The position numbers and the translations under genes are program-made. The notes beneath the pieces were generated by a model that had not been told where the DNA came from, did no database searches, and was given only the letters and a program-made list of their open reading frames with translations. Below are positions 12,601 through 24,052 of a stretch of DNA of 64,000 nucleotides, one piece after another. Each line of letters starts with the position of its first letter. Position 1 is the stretch's first letter. This DNA is from Pardosa pseudoannulata (lineage: Eukaryota > Arthropoda > Arachnida > Araneae > Lycosidae), in contig CM063501.1 of assembly GCA_032207245.1 (NCBI GenBank), positions 57,040,893 to 57,104,892 of the forward strand, given 5' to 3'.

Positions 12601-13515
12601 CTTTTCAAGAACTCGAGACATCATTCTAAAGACTTCCAAAATAGTTTTACTAATGTTCATTACCTATTATTTGCCTTTTTAATTAATGTGTGATCAAAGG
12701 TATTTCAAATGTTTTATGATTAATTAAAAATAAGTTTGTCACATTTTAATACTATTAGACTTATTAAAACTGAACTAGTTTTAGAGATCATCATACAAAA
12801 GTCGAGTTTTGAATTTTTATATTTATTTTCATATTATTTTAAACTTTCTTAAAGCTTTTCAAGAACTCGAGACATCATTCTAAAGACTTCAAAAATGGTT
12901 TTACTAATGTTTCATTACCGAGGATTTGGATTTTTAATTAATGTTTGATCAAATGTATTTCAAATGTTTTAGAATTAATTAAAAATAACTTTGTCACACA
13001 TTTAATACTATTAGACTTAATAGAGCAGAACTAGTTTTAGAGATCCTCATACAAAAGTCGATTTCTTGAATTTTTATATTTATTTTCATATTTTTTCAAA
13101 CCTTCTTAGAGCTTTTCAAAAAATCGGGACATAATTCTAGAAACTTCAAAAATGGTTTTACTAACGTTTCATTACCGAGGATTTGTCTTTTTAATTAATG
13201 TCTGATGAGATGTATTTCAAATGTTTTATAATCAATTAAAAATAACTTTGTCACTTTTTTAATACTATTAGACTTATTACAGCAGAACTATTTTAGAGAT
13301 CATCATACAAAATTCGATTTCTTGAGCTTTTTACATTTTTTCAACCTTCTAAGAGCTTTTCAAGAACTCGAGACATCATTCCAAAGAACTCCAAAATAGT
13401 TTTACTAATGTTTCATTACCGAGGACTTGCCTTTTTTATTAATGTCTGAACAAATGTATTTCAAATGTTTTATGATTAATTAAAAATAACTTTGTCACAT
13501 TTTTAATACTATATA
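9661..13515. repeat. ~250-bp tandem satellite, about fifteen units
   Basis: Each unit contains a GAACTAGTTTTAG block, CATACAAAAGTCGATTT, GAGCTTTTCAAGAACTCGAG, AATGGTTTTACTAATGTTT, TTTTAATTAATGTCTGATC and TACTATTAGACTTA. The last landmark recurs near 9917, 10163, 10411, 10673, 10925, 11735, 11991, 12239, 12497, 12749, 13006 and 13263, giving a period of about 246-260 bp. Units are moderately diverged. One unit carries a ~105-bp insertion at 11475. No coding potential is seen. Confidence 0.95.
11475..11579. other. ~105-bp insertion inside the 250-bp satellite
   Basis: A non-satellite stretch splits the normal unit text CCTTATAAGAGCTTTTC and is flanked on both sides by TATAAAGC-like sequence, as expected of a small target-site duplication. 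It contains the palindromic GGCCTTTGGCC-type motif, which also appears, diverged, at the edge of the interruption of the neighbouring array (about 5090). Confidence 0.55.
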
Positions 13516-13648
13516 ATAATAAAATTTTGAAAATAAATGCTACAAATAGTAACTACTATAATGTTTGCCCCATTTAACTTTATATTTCTATTCCGAAATG
13601 ATACTCATTAGAGTACAACTAGTTTTAGAAATTGTTATAAAAATTGAT

Positions 13649-13651
<3 letters not shown>

Positions 13652-13729
<78 letters not shown>

Positions 13730-13732
13730 GCA
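13652..13732. repeat. (TA)n(TG)n microsatellite
   Basis: A run of TA dinucleotides is followed by about 16 TG dinucleotides. The bases immediately beyond it (13733-14138) hold no gene I can support. Confidence 0.95.
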
Positions 13733-14138
13733 TATATATATGTAATATTTTTAAGATTTAAGATTTATTTTCCCACTAATTCTTCTTATGTTAACCCTAG
13801 CAAATATTCTCGAATGTTCGCAAGTAGAAATCCTTCCCTTTTTAGACCTAAAAACAGAGTTTTAACGCGTGGGTTACATCACCCACTTGACTTCAAGCAA
13901 TAGCTGATTGGTCAGCATAAATGACTATTTAAGAAAATGTCTAGAGTTCCATCACAGTTTCGATGGAGTTTTGATATTGATAGGGTTTCGTATAAGGTTT
14001 CATGATATGTCGATGAATAAACGAAGTTATATTGAATTTATGAGTGTCTTAATTGCGTTCTCACCACGAGATTACACGACTGCAGGATAGTGACGACCAC
14101 CTGGGACACCACTTTGTAATGAGGCAAAAAGTCTTATT

Positions 14139-14213
<75 letters not shown>

Positions 14214-14268
14214 CTTATATAAGCATATTCATATATGTATATACATACATACATACACACACACACAC

Positions 14269-14310
<42 letters not shown>

Positions 14311-14311
14311 C
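14139..14311. repeat. Compound (TA)n(TG)n(CATA)n(CA)n(TA)n microsatellite
   Basis: The tract is almost self-complementary at the dinucleotide level, with TA, TG, a CATA-rich centre, CA and TA. The two open frames across it (rich in C, V, Y and I) are repeat artefacts. Confidence 0.95.
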
Positions 14312-14805
14312 TGTAGTATATCAAAATTATTTTACTTTAATATTTCCTTAAAAACCTCCTCCTATTGTAATTCCTTAAAATCTTTTTCCCAGCCTCTAAA
14401 TGTCTTAATAGGAGGAGTGTCCTCGACTTAAAATTCTTTCGATATATTTCCCAAATCTTTCTGTTCTATATATGTAAATTATCTGTTTATTCAACACGTT
14501 TTCAGCTGTCGCCAGCAAATTATTCCGGATTTTTCTGATCTTAACACTTAAATTCGCTGAGTAAATTTCTTGTCCCTTGGGAAAATTCTCTCTATCTTCG
14601 CTTTTGGGCGCACCTCGGTTCGAGCAGAGGAATTTTCGTGTCTTTCCTTTGTCTGTCATTGACTACTAAAGATGTCCGTTTTAGCAGCTCTAAAATAAAG
14701 TTTTAATTAAATTTGTGCCGGTCTCTTTCAATGGCCCGACTGCATCGTTATTACTGCTAGCTTATTAGCTTTCTCCTTGTCCAGCAGTTTTATAATTATC
14801 GGATT

Positions 14806-14849
<44 letters not shown>

Positions 14850-15465
14850 GTTTATACATATATACAAGTGTGTGTTATAACTGATGTTTACTACATTATA
14901 TTTTGGATTGAGAGAAAGAAAAATAATCAACTAAGTTCAAAGAAGTATCAACAAGATAAAACTATATATCTTTAAAAAATAGAAATGTTATTATCAGCAT
15001 TTTGCCAAAGTCAATCGCTGACGGTCATAAATGGAAAATTCTTGTACTTTAACAAAAAAAAATAAGCACTTCTTAAGGACTTAAGTGCTCAAAAAATAAA
15101 CTTGAAGGCAAAAATAATACTTCTAATACACTTTTTAATGGCACTTAGAAACAGAAACTGAAACCGAGAAGTTCTTAAGTACTTTGATGAACCTTAAGAA
15201 TCATGATTCGTATTCTACAACGGCAGAAAAATAATTAAAATAGTTTATTAAAAAAGGGGAAATTATAAATATCACGTTCGTTGTATATGTGAATTAAATC
15301 TTTACAACAAACATACTTACAAAATTATGGATGCTAAAATAAATTTATACTGTTTTACCTAAGTGGCTGTTAATAAAAATATTTATGTCTTTATTACAAT
15401 TATTAGTATGTTATTGCGTTTAACTTACTTATATAAGGTAAAGGTAGTATTAAAATCGCAAAGGT
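14312..15465. other. Unassigned sequence with one microsatellite
   Basis: It contains an 84-codon reverse-strand open frame at 14405-14659 with no recognised domain and a (CA)n(TA)n microsatellite at 14808-14850. The rest is AT-rich with no feature I can name. Confidence 0.5.
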
Positions 15466-15625
15466 TTGGTTTTATTTGGAGCTCTATGGTCTACTGTTTT
15501 GCGACATACAGGCAAATGAGACCGGAACCTACTATTTAAAGCCCAATCCGAACGGCTACGAACATCCATTCCGGCAGCGGGATTCGAAGTCTGGTATGGA
15601 ATAGCGGTACCCTATCATTCATTTA
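15466..15625 (-). mobile_element. tRNA-derived SINE, nearly full body
   Basis: On the minus strand it reads from a head with a degenerate B-box-like TTCGAATCCC, through a GTTCGGATTGGGCTTTAAA block and GGTTCCGGTCTCATTTG, to ACAGTAGACCATAGAGCTCC and a final AAACCAAACC. It shares all blocks with the copies at 34960, 57494 and 62213. Confidence 0.7.
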
Positions 15626-16018
15626 TCGTTCGGCTCGCAAAAGAATTTAGGTGTTCATATTCCAACGGAAAAAATTACTATGACTGAATTAGTTTTGATT
15701 AATCTTATGTCTGTACGTACGTACATAAAAATTTTCACCTTGAAACTTTAAATATCCATTCTGACAGTCCCAGAATGAACTTTTAGTAATTTTGACTTTT
15801 GTGCTACTTTGCATGACCTTTTGATACTTTTTACTTAGAACTGTTGTAATATCTAGATGTGCGCAACACTTTGACTGCAATCTGTACTTTCTGCAAATCT
15901 ATACTTTAGTTTTCGTACTTTAATTAAAATTTTAATTATTTTTAATAGATCCGCATGTAATGATTCCACAACGACCCAAAGCGTTCGTATACGTTATATT
16001 GAAATTTATCGTTATATA

Positions 16019-17224
16019 CACTGTCTACCAATAAGTTTTTGGGCACCTATTATAGAAAAGAAAAACTAACTTTATTCAAAATAAATAGTTGGTAGACCCT
16101 CCGAGAGGCAATTACAGCGTGAACCCTCCGGGTGATATTTTCCACAAATCTTTGTATTACAGCTAGTGGTATTATCTTTCACTCGGTTTGGAGAAGATAT
16201 ACAAGTTCCTTCACCGATTTTGGACAGGTAGTGCACCCCTTAATTCGGTTATCCAACTAGTCCCAGATGATCTCGATAGGGTTCAGGTCTGGGCTCTCAG
16301 CAAGCCAGTAAATTCGATGAACTCCATTGGCACCTTGCCAAGCCTTGGTTAACATCGAAACATCACAACTAAAACAACGTACTAAAAGTAACAGGGGTCC
16401 TACCCGTAAAACTGCCACAATGTAGGAAACACATCGCCATACAAAATAGTGCAGTATGCATCGGCGTTGAGCTTACCATGAATGGGGACCAAGGGCCCCA
16501 GTCCATACCAGGAGAAACACCCCCAGATCACAATTCCACCTCCGCCGAACTTGACTGTTGGCACAATACATTCTGGCAGGAGACGTTCTCCAGGCAGTCG
16601 CCAGACCCAGACCCTGCCACCCGGATGGTAAAGAATGAACCTTGATTCGTCGCTCTAAAAAATCGTTTCCACTGATCTACGGTCCAATTTCGATGTGCTT
16701 TGAACCAACCACATTAACCGAGCAGTGAGGTTGGACTTTGTGATCAAAGGCTTATGGGCAGCAGAAAACCAAGCAGATGTGCTTCCTTACGGATGGTATT
16801 CATTTGAAACAATACTCCCAGATACCTGTTGAAACTCCTCGTGGATGAGGGTCATCGGTTGGGTGTGGTTCTTCAGAATTTCTCTGGACAGCACTAGTCG
16901 GTCTCTATCTCCCAGTTTCGTTGGTCTGCCCACTCGGGGCACATTCCGACAATCACCGATCCCCTTCCACTCCTTAATTACACAAGCCACTGTCGATTTT
17001 TGGTGTTTCAGATGGCTAGATATGTAACTTAAGGATCGGTTACATGATACCCGATATTTATACCTTTCTCGAAATCAGAGAGCTCCGAACTGCGCGGCAT
17101 TTTGCATGTGACTAATGTCGATGCTGTTTCCTACACGATGTATACCGGCAGAAGCCGTGACGTACCTCAGGACCTGAGATATCGTCATTTGCATAGGCGT
17201 CCAAATACTTATTGGTAGACAGTG
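16019..17224 (-). mobile_element. Tc1-family DNA transposon, defective
   Basis: The element is 1206 bp with TA on both sides. Its terminal inverted repeats start CACTGTCTACCAATAAGT at each end and match at 26 of the first 29 positions. Size, TA target and coding content fit the Tc1 family of cut-and-paste DDE transposons. The transposase lies on the minus strand and is broken. The element sits in a sequence with an unoccupied relative 120 bp away (about 17347-17405), so the insertion boundaries can be read directly. Confidence 0.95.
16080..17100 (-). pseudogene. Tc1 transposase pseudogene
   Basis: From an ATG at 17100 the minus strand encodes MPRSSELSDFEKG, typical of the N-terminal helix-turn-helix of Tc1 transposases. 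Further on come STVACVIKEWKG (second HTH), ITKSNLTARLMW, SDESRF (first catalytic Asp region), [16 protein letters not shown] (second domain core) and PDLNPIEIIWD, which holds the second Asp and the final Glu of the DDE triad. A stop and frame change occur about 20 codons in, and at least one more frameshift and stop precede SDESRF. It cannot make a full transposase. Intact relatives would be about 340 residues. The two short open frames within it are fragments or antisense shadows. Confidence 0.93.
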
Positions 17225-17837
17225 TAGAAAGCACACTGCAATCAAAAAGTGAGTTGCACAACTTAATGTTATAATAGTCCTAAATACAAAATTTCAATAT
17301 TTTATTGCTAATTATTTTTTTTTTGTTATACGCGCATATTTATATATATTATATTGAAGTTTTTCGTTATATAAAATACAAATTGCTATCAAAAGTGGAG
17401 TCACAGAAAATTTTTACAAAAAAATGTTTAATGCTACTGATTTATTACCTTGAATAGTATAATGCGAACTCTTTAAGAGATATGTGGTAAAGATAAAACA
17501 AGACTATATTGTAATTCTTGACCTATTAGAATAAACAAGAATATATGGTAATAGGTCAAAATCAATGAAATTGTAAGATTTTCAGAAAAACAAATAAACG
17601 AATTTTAGGACATTTAAGGACATGCTTTTTTTTTACAATAATTTCAGGATTTGCGAAACAATTCTGGGAACCCTGCATGTATGAAAAAATAGACATCATA
17701 GTACAGAGAGAAACAAATGCTAGAAAAATGCTAGCCTGAAGTTGTTCCTCAGGCTGTGAGAGGGCACAAAAGATTTTAAACAACACAATTCATTAAAGCT
17801 TTCAAAGAATAAAGAAAGAAAAGAAATTGCGCAACTT
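17225..17837. other. Flank of the Tc1 element with a diverged internal repeat
   Basis: The stretch at about 17347-17405 (CGTTATATAAAATACAAATT and ATCAAAAGTGGAGT) resembles the sequence that would be formed by joining the two flanks of the Tc1 insertion. Beyond it I see no gene. A 74-codon reverse-strand frame at 17562-17786 has no recognisable domain. Confidence 0.55.
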
Positions 17838-18092
17838 AATATTGTCAAGTGATAAGCTTTTAAATAATAACATTCACATATGACATAGATTTAAACGAAG
17901 ATGCGCGGAAATTAATATATTAAAGGCCAGTTTTGAATCTCTGTTCGGAATACGATACCGGTGTAGAATCATAACTAGATGGTAAACATAAGGGAGCGAA
18001 ATTAATATACCGAATCATAAATTACTTTCCTTTCATTGTCACGAATACGTGGAGTTTCTGTAATGACAATAGAAGTAATGAAGCTGATAAAT

Positions 18093-18431
18093 TCAGCCGC
18101 GAGGAGAGGTTTCTACCTTTTGGCAATAAATGTGTAATGGAGGCATTTCATAGAGAATTGTGCAAAATTGCGAAACGATAAGATCGAAAACTTCAAGCGA
18201 TGTTGTGTACGGCAAACAATTGGCATAAACATTTGTGGTATAGGTTACAAACGTCCCTGTTAGCTGCAAAGGAAATGCCGTTATTAGATCAAATGAGGAA
18301 GCGTCTTTATTACATTCATAGGATCTAAAATATTTCAAATAATATAATTTACAAGCATTGTCCTTTATGTATTTTGCAGTGAGTCCAAACTCTGGGCATA
18401 CACTAAAAGTTTCCTGTCTTTTTATAAACAT
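18093..18431 (-). pseudogene. Conserved open frame in unit 1, possibly a receptor-type last exon
   Basis: This is a 112-codon minus-strand frame. An internal TATTTTAG at about 18325 could be a splice acceptor. From there the peptide contains NKDASSFDLITAFPLQLTG then TFVTY. The pattern (small residue, aromatic, hydrophobic stretch, G-T-x-x-TY) resembles the last transmembrane segment of arthropod gustatory receptors, but those normally end soon after TY while this runs 50 residues further. I do not recognise it with confidence. The same frame is open in unit 3 (20545-20790) and truncated by a one-base deletion in unit 2, so if it was ever coding, at least one copy is damaged. Confidence 0.22.
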
Positions 18432-19379
18432 GACACATTGAAAGTAATTTAAATAAGATATTTATTTATCTATAATTAATTAGACAAAAATATTTTACGG
18501 TCGTTGGGTACAGGCCATATCCGTTTCCTCAATTCCTTGATAAACTAAGGTGAAAATTGTTTTATTAATGATTAATTCACATTTAAATAGTTCTTTAACT
18601 TCCTGACATATAAATAAAAAGTAATTTGATGCGTCCGATAACTACTATATAATTTGCTTCGACTAATTTAAATAGTTCTTTAAACCCTTCTCATATAAAT
18701 AAAACGTAATTTGATGCGTAGGAAAAGTACTATATAATTTGGTTCAACTAATTTAAATAATTCTTTAATTCCTCATATACATAAAACGTAATTTGATGCT
18801 TAGGAAAAGTACTACATAATTTGGTTCAACTAATTTAAATAGTTTTTAACTCTTTGACATATAAATAAAACGTTATTTGATGCGTCTGAAAAGTACCATA
18901 TAATTCGGTTCAACTAATTTAAATAGTACTTTAACTCCTTGTCATAGAAATAAAATGTAATTTGATGCATTCAAAAAGTACTATATAATTTCTTTCGACA
19001 AATTTCTTTACAATTTTGGAAAATTATAAATTTTACTCATCCCGTCATATGACGGGCTATATGCTAGTAAAAAAAGGGAAAAGAGATTGAGAGGCCTTTT
19101 TTTTAATATTGTCAAGTGATAAGTTTCTAAATAATAACATTCACATATGACATAGATTTAAACGAAGATGCGCGGAAATTAATGCATTAAAGATCAGTTT
19201 TGAATCTCTGTTCGGAATACAATACCGGTGTAGAATCATAACTAGATGGTAAACATAAGGGAGCGAAATTAATATACCGAATCATAAATTACTTTCGTTT
19301 CATTGTCACGAATACGTAGAGTTTCTGTAATGACAATAGAAGTAATGAGGCTGATAAATTCAGCCGCGAGGAGAGGTTT

Positions 19380-19604
19380 CTACCTTTTGGCAATAAATGT
19401 GTAATGGAGGCATTTCATAGAGAATTGTGCAAAATTGCGAAACGATAAGATCGAAAATTTCAAGCGGTGTTGTGTACGTAAACAATTGGTATAATCATTT
19501 GTGGTATAGGTTACAAACGTCCCTGTTAGCTGCAAAGGAAATACCGTTATTAGATCAAATGAGGAAGCGTCTTTATTACATTCAGAGGCTCTAAAATATT
19601 TCAA
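19380..19604 (-). pseudogene. Unit 2 counterpart of the repeated open frame, frameshifted
   Basis: It matches the unit 1 peptide from the KYFR-ECNKDASSFDLI region through GTFVTYTTN, then diverges because a G is missing in the GTACGTAAAC text (unit 1 has GTACGGCAAAC). The frame ends early. The difference is what drift after duplication would produce. Confidence 0.25.
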
Positions 19605-20544
19605 ATAATATAATTTAGACGTATTGTCCTTTATGTATTTTGCAGCGAGTCCAAAATCTGGGCATACACTAAAAGTTTCCTGTGTTTATATAAACATGAC
19701 ACATTGGAAGTAATTTAAATAAGATATTTATTTATCTAAAATTAATTAGACAAAAATCTTTTACGGTCGTTGAGTACAGGCCATATTGGTTTCCTCAATT
19801 CCTTGATAAACTAAGGTGAAAATTGTTTTATTAATGATTAATTCACATTTAAATAGTTCTTTAAAGTCTTGTCATATAAATAAAACGTAATTTGATGCGT
19901 CCGATAAGTACTATATAATTCGGTTTGATTAATTTAAATAGTTCTTTAACCCCTTATCATATAAATAAAACGTAATTTGATGCGTTCGAAAAGTACTATA
20001 TAATTTGGTTCAACTAATTTAAATAGTTTTTAACTCTTTGACATATAAATAAAACGTTATTTGACGCGTCTGAAAAGTACCATATAATTCGGTTCAACTA
20101 ATTTAAATAGTTCTTTAACTCCTTGTCATATAAATAAAATGTAATTTGATGCATTCAAAAAGTACTATATAATTTCGTTCGACTAATTTAAATAGTTCTT
20201 TACAATTCTTGAAAATTATAGATTTTACTGATCCCGTCATATGACGGGCTATATGCTAGTAAAAAAAAAGAAAGGAGATTTAGCAACTTAATATTGTCAA
20301 GTGATAAGGTTTTAAATAATAACATTCACATATGACATAGATTTAAACGAAGATGCGCGGAAATTAATGTATTAAAGGCCAGTTTTGAATCTCTGCTCGG
20401 AATACAATACCGGTGTAGAATCATAACTAGATGGTAAACATAAGGGAGCGAATTTAATATACCGAATCATAAATTACTTTCGTTTCATTGTCACGAATAC
20501 GTAGAGTTTCTGTAATGACAATAGAAGTAATGAAGCAGATAAAT

Positions 20545-20790
20545 TCAGCCGCGAGGAGAGGTTTCTACCTTTTGGCAATGAATGTGTAATGGAGGCATTT
20601 CATAGAGAATTGTGCAAAATTGCGAAACGATAAGATCGAAAACTTCAAGCGATGTTGTGTACGGCAAACAATTGGCATAAACATTTGTGGTATAGGTTAC
20701 AAACGTCCCTGTTAGCTGCAAAGGAAATGCCGTTATTAGATCAAATGAGGAAGCGTCTTTATTACATTCATAGGATCTAAAATATTTCAA
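20545..20790 (-). pseudogene. Unit 3 counterpart of the repeated open frame
   Basis: An 81-codon minus-strand frame nearly identical to unit 1 over its whole length, with a Tyr-to-His change near the end. It stops at the same ETSPRG terminus. Function is unknown; see the unit 1 entry for the weak similarity to a receptor's last transmembrane segment. Confidence 0.25.
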
Positions 20791-21790
20791 ATAATATAAT
20801 TTACACGTATTGTCCTTTATGTATTTTGCAGCGAGTCTAAAATCTGGGCATACACTAGAAGTTTCCTGTCTTTATATAAATGACAGATTGGAAGTAATTT
20901 AATTAAGATATTTATTTATCTAAAATTAATTAGACAAAAATCTTTTACGGTCGTTGGGTACAGGCCATATTGGTTTCCTCAACTCCTTGTTAAACTAAGA
21001 TGTTAATTATTTTATAGTTGATCAATTCACATTTAAATAGTTCTTTAACTCCTTATATATAAAACGTAATTTGATGCATCTGATAAGTACTATATAATTT
21101 GGTTCAACTAATTTAAATAATTCTTTAGCTCCTTGTCACATAAATAAAACGTAATTTTATGCGTACGAAAAATACTACATATTTTTGTTCTTCTAATTTA
21201 AATAGTTCTTTAACTCCTTGTCATATAAATAAAAAATAATTTGATGCATCTCATAAGTACTATATAATTTGGTTCAACTAATTTAAATAATTCTTTAGCT
21301 CCTTGTCATATAAATAAAACGTAATTTGATGCATCTCATAAGTACTATATAATTTGGTTCAACTAATTTAAATAGTTCTTTAACTACTTGTCATATAAAT
21401 AAAACGTAATTTGATGCTTCGATGAGTACTATATAATTTTGCTCAACTAATTTAAATAGTTCTTTAATTCCTTGAAATATACATAAAAAGCAATTTGATG
21501 CGTCCGATAAGTATTATAAAATTTGGTTCAACTAATTTAAATAGTTCTTTAATTCCTTGAAATATACATAAAAAGCAATTTGATGCGTCCGATAAGTATT
21601 ATAAAATTTGGTTCAACTAATTTAAGTAGTTTTTAACTTCTTGTCATATAAATAAAACGTTATTTGATGCGTCCGATAAGTATTATATAATTAGGTTCAA
21701 CTAATTTAAAATAGTTCTTTAACTCCTTGACATATACTTAAAACGTAATTTGATGCATCCGAAAAGTACTGTATAATTTGATTCAACTAA

Positions 21791-22622
21791 ACAGTTATGA
21801 ACGAAGAAGCTTAGAAAAGGGTTAAAGTATGCGCTACAATCCTTTCTTAAATGAATCAATCACTTACCGCAAATACCAGGGGTGAATCTAAATAAGAAAA
21901 TATTTTCTGAATATCCCATAAAATTTTTGGAACAAGTATACCCTACTAATTTAAAAAAAAAATAAATAAATAAAATAAAATAAAAACTATATTAACGTTA
22001 ATTTCATGTATGTCAAAACTACAGCTAGATGATATCTAAATTTTAATATTGTGATTTATCGTTTACCAAATACCAATATATTAATATGTTCTAATATATA
22101 TCACCTATTATAGAGTTGAAAATATAAATGTGTTCTGTATAAAATAATACGAACACACATATATCAATGTGTGTGTTGGTTATCTAGAAAACAGAAATAC
22201 AATATCTTAATTTGAATACATAAATTTAAATTTTAATATATTGCTTGAAAAATGAAAATCACATAACATATTATTACTGTTCTTCGGTAGAAAAAAGAAT
22301 TTTGGACGTGTCGAAAAAGAATAAAAGGTGAGAAAAGTTATAAAACTTTCTAATTATCTTCAAAATTCATTTATATATTTTTTATTTGAAGCAGAAGATG
22401 ATTTAAAAAAAAAATTTTTTTTTAATTTTCATGAACAAATTTTCCCGAAAATTCTTTTCAAATTTTTCAGAAAAAAATCTGTTTTTTATAAATTTCGGAA
22501 CAGATTCACACAAATTTTCTGAAAATTCGGAAATTTTCGAATCAGAATCTCCCTCGGCAAATACAAAATAATCAATAAGAAGGCAATGGATGAAGTCCAA
22601 AAAGCCATAATTGAGGAAATTA
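21791..22622. other. AT-rich stretch without recognised gene
   Basis: I see no coherent gene. The segment at 22518-22560 (AAAATTCGGAAATTTTCGAA then TCAGAATC) is similar to text at 30470-30500, just before the 428-bp satellite, so it may be part of a dispersed repeat. Overlapping frames of 64 and 65 codons here are composed of F, K and N and look like AT-rich noise. Confidence 0.5.
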
Positions 22623-23141
22623 CAATCTATTCCATAAGAGCGTGTCGTCTATTCCTCTGAAAATACAAACGAATTAGGTAAAAATACATTTGTAGTATGC
22701 ATATTAAATTGAAATGCATTTCACCTAATAAGTTGTCCAGTCCCCATTATTATCGATTATGCAAGAATCACTTAATCATTCGATTTTGGAGTTGAGCGGC
22801 GTTTACCCAGTTCCGGTAGGTCGTCAACATTTTTTACCGCTTTATAACGTGCTACCCACTTTTTGACGAGCGGCTCCGACTTTCTCATGTACCGGGTTGC
22901 AGCTGCACAAGACATTTTTGGTTCTTTTGGATGGTTACGCAAAAACACTCCCTCAAAATGGCTCACATACGCGGCACTCATTTTAGAATTGTTGATTTAT
23001 ACAGAGCAAAACAAATCGAATAAAGAATATAACCATAAAGCACTCTTCTCTAATGCTTGAAGAACACCTGCAATTAAGCCAGTATCTGCACGCTATCTAT
23101 TGTCGCAGTTATGAGCAACACGCTCTTATGGAACAGATTGT
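22623..23141 (-). mobile_element. Short mariner/Tc1-like element
   Basis: The element is 519 bp, flanked by TA on both sides. The ends read CAATCTATTCCATAAGAGCG on the left and, reverse-complemented, CAATCTGTTCCATAAGAGCG on the right; the 23-bp inverted repeats differ at a single base. It encodes only a DNA-binding domain (next entry), with no catalytic domain. It is therefore non-autonomous, but its well-kept ends suggest fairly recent mobility. Confidence 0.85.
22772..22981 (-). CDS. Helix-turn-helix-only transposase remnant
   Basis: A 69-codon open frame within the short mariner-like element. After about 25 residues it shows AAATRYMRKSEPLVKKWVAR, which fits the recognition-helix region of the N-terminal HTH of Tc1/mariner transposases. 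It is followed by a DDLPELGKRRSTP stretch like the P-x-x-G-R-x-x-x-T linker of that family. The frame then stops. No DDE residues are present anywhere in the 519-bp element, so it would bind DNA at most. Whether it is transcribed is unknown. Confidence 0.6.
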   Translation of the reverse strand: MSAAYVSHFEGVFLRNHPKEPKMSCAAATRYMRKSEPLVKKWVARYKAVKNVDDLPELGKRRSTPKSND

Positions 23142-23835
23142 ATATTTTTTTGATAAATTATTTTTTAATTTTTCGTTTATTAAAAATGGTAAAAATAAAC
23201 CCTAATAATCAATGAAGCAACAAGGAGATTCTGTAATAACTAAAATAATATTTATTCCATTTAAATTTACAAAATCAGAAAATATTAATAAATGGTCATA
23301 ATCTAATTGACTTCTCTTCGACTCATATGTATGCAAAGTTTACGTCATGTAGGAATATAATTTTTGATTTAATTAGATTTTACAGTTCCTGGTATTTAAA
23401 AGAGTTAACTACGTCATCAGTTAAAATTACGGAAATTTATATTATTTCTCTTAAACCTGAATTAGCTTCCGAAAACACTGACAGTATCCTTAGTGTCTGC
23501 AGCCAGGCTACTCTAATGTTTACAATTCATAAAACTTTTAAATTTCTTTCGTTAAGTACTTTGATCGTTGACATGGATATTTATAGCGCTAATCTTTAAG
23601 TTCCGTTGTAATTAGTAGTCTTAACTAGTAAGGCTATTTTGTGAATTCATGTACAAACAGCGATGTCTAAGCCTTTTAAAATGTCTAAGTAAACCGTGAT
23701 AAAATGAATTAATTCGCGTTATATTATAAAAATGCGACTAGTTACTAAAAAGAGTGAACGATGAAGAACAAGAACGGAAAAATATTGTGAATCATAAATG
23801 CAAAAGAAAGCAGAAAATGAAAATGTGAAGGAAGA
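23142..23835. other. Unassigned sequence
   Basis: It contains a 90-codon plus-strand open frame (23327-23599) with no recognisable domain and no clear start context. I see no repeat or element here. Confidence 0.5.
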
Positions 23836-23914
23836 AGCCGCTTTATTTTTTTTTTATTTTTTTTTTTTGTTTTTTTTTTTTTTTTTTTAATTTTTTTTTT
23901 TTTTAATTTATTTT

Positions 23915-23954
<40 letters not shown>

Positions 23955-24011
23955 CTTTTATTTTTCTTTTTTTTTTTTTTTTTTTTTTTTTTTCTTTTTT
24001 TTTTTCTTTTT

Positions 24012-24048
<37 letters not shown>
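23836..24048. repeat. T-rich low-complexity tract
   Basis: About 210 bp of almost pure T, with scattered A and C on the plus strand. It might be the poly-A tail of a reverse-strand retroposed sequence lying above 24049, but no coding part was recognised, and the tract may simply have expanded. Confidence 0.9.

Positions 24049-24052
<4 letters not shown>

Larger units (their letters stand above)
17838..21790. repeat. Threefold tandem duplication, 1.2-1.5 kb units with ~85-bp subrepeats
   Basis: Units start with AATATTGTCAAGTGATAAG at 17838, 19105 and 20290. Each contains GATGCGCGGAAATTAAT, a reverse-strand open frame, then a run of ~85-bp subrepeats built on AATTTAAATAGTTCTTTAAC, AAAACGTAATTTGATGCG and AGTACTATATAATTTGGTTC. 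Units 1 and 2 end with the palindrome CCCGTCATATGACGGG (19041-19056 and 20233-20248). Unit 3 lacks it and instead has about nine subrepeats, which extend it to about 1.5 kb. Between-unit identity appears high by eye. Confidence 0.95.

Noticed and set aside
2131..13515. Possible CRISPR-like repeat-spacer arrays
   Set aside because: The repeats are head-to-tail satellites without unique spacers, in a eukaryotic context.
13870..13945. Possible promoter with a CCAAT-box-like ATTGG and a TATTTAAG
   Set aside because: No supported gene lies downstream, and both motifs are common in AT-rich DNA.
14053..14431. Two plus-strand open frames with Cys/Val and Tyr/Ile runs
   Set aside because: They cross a TA/TG/CA microsatellite, and the flanking codons show no domain.
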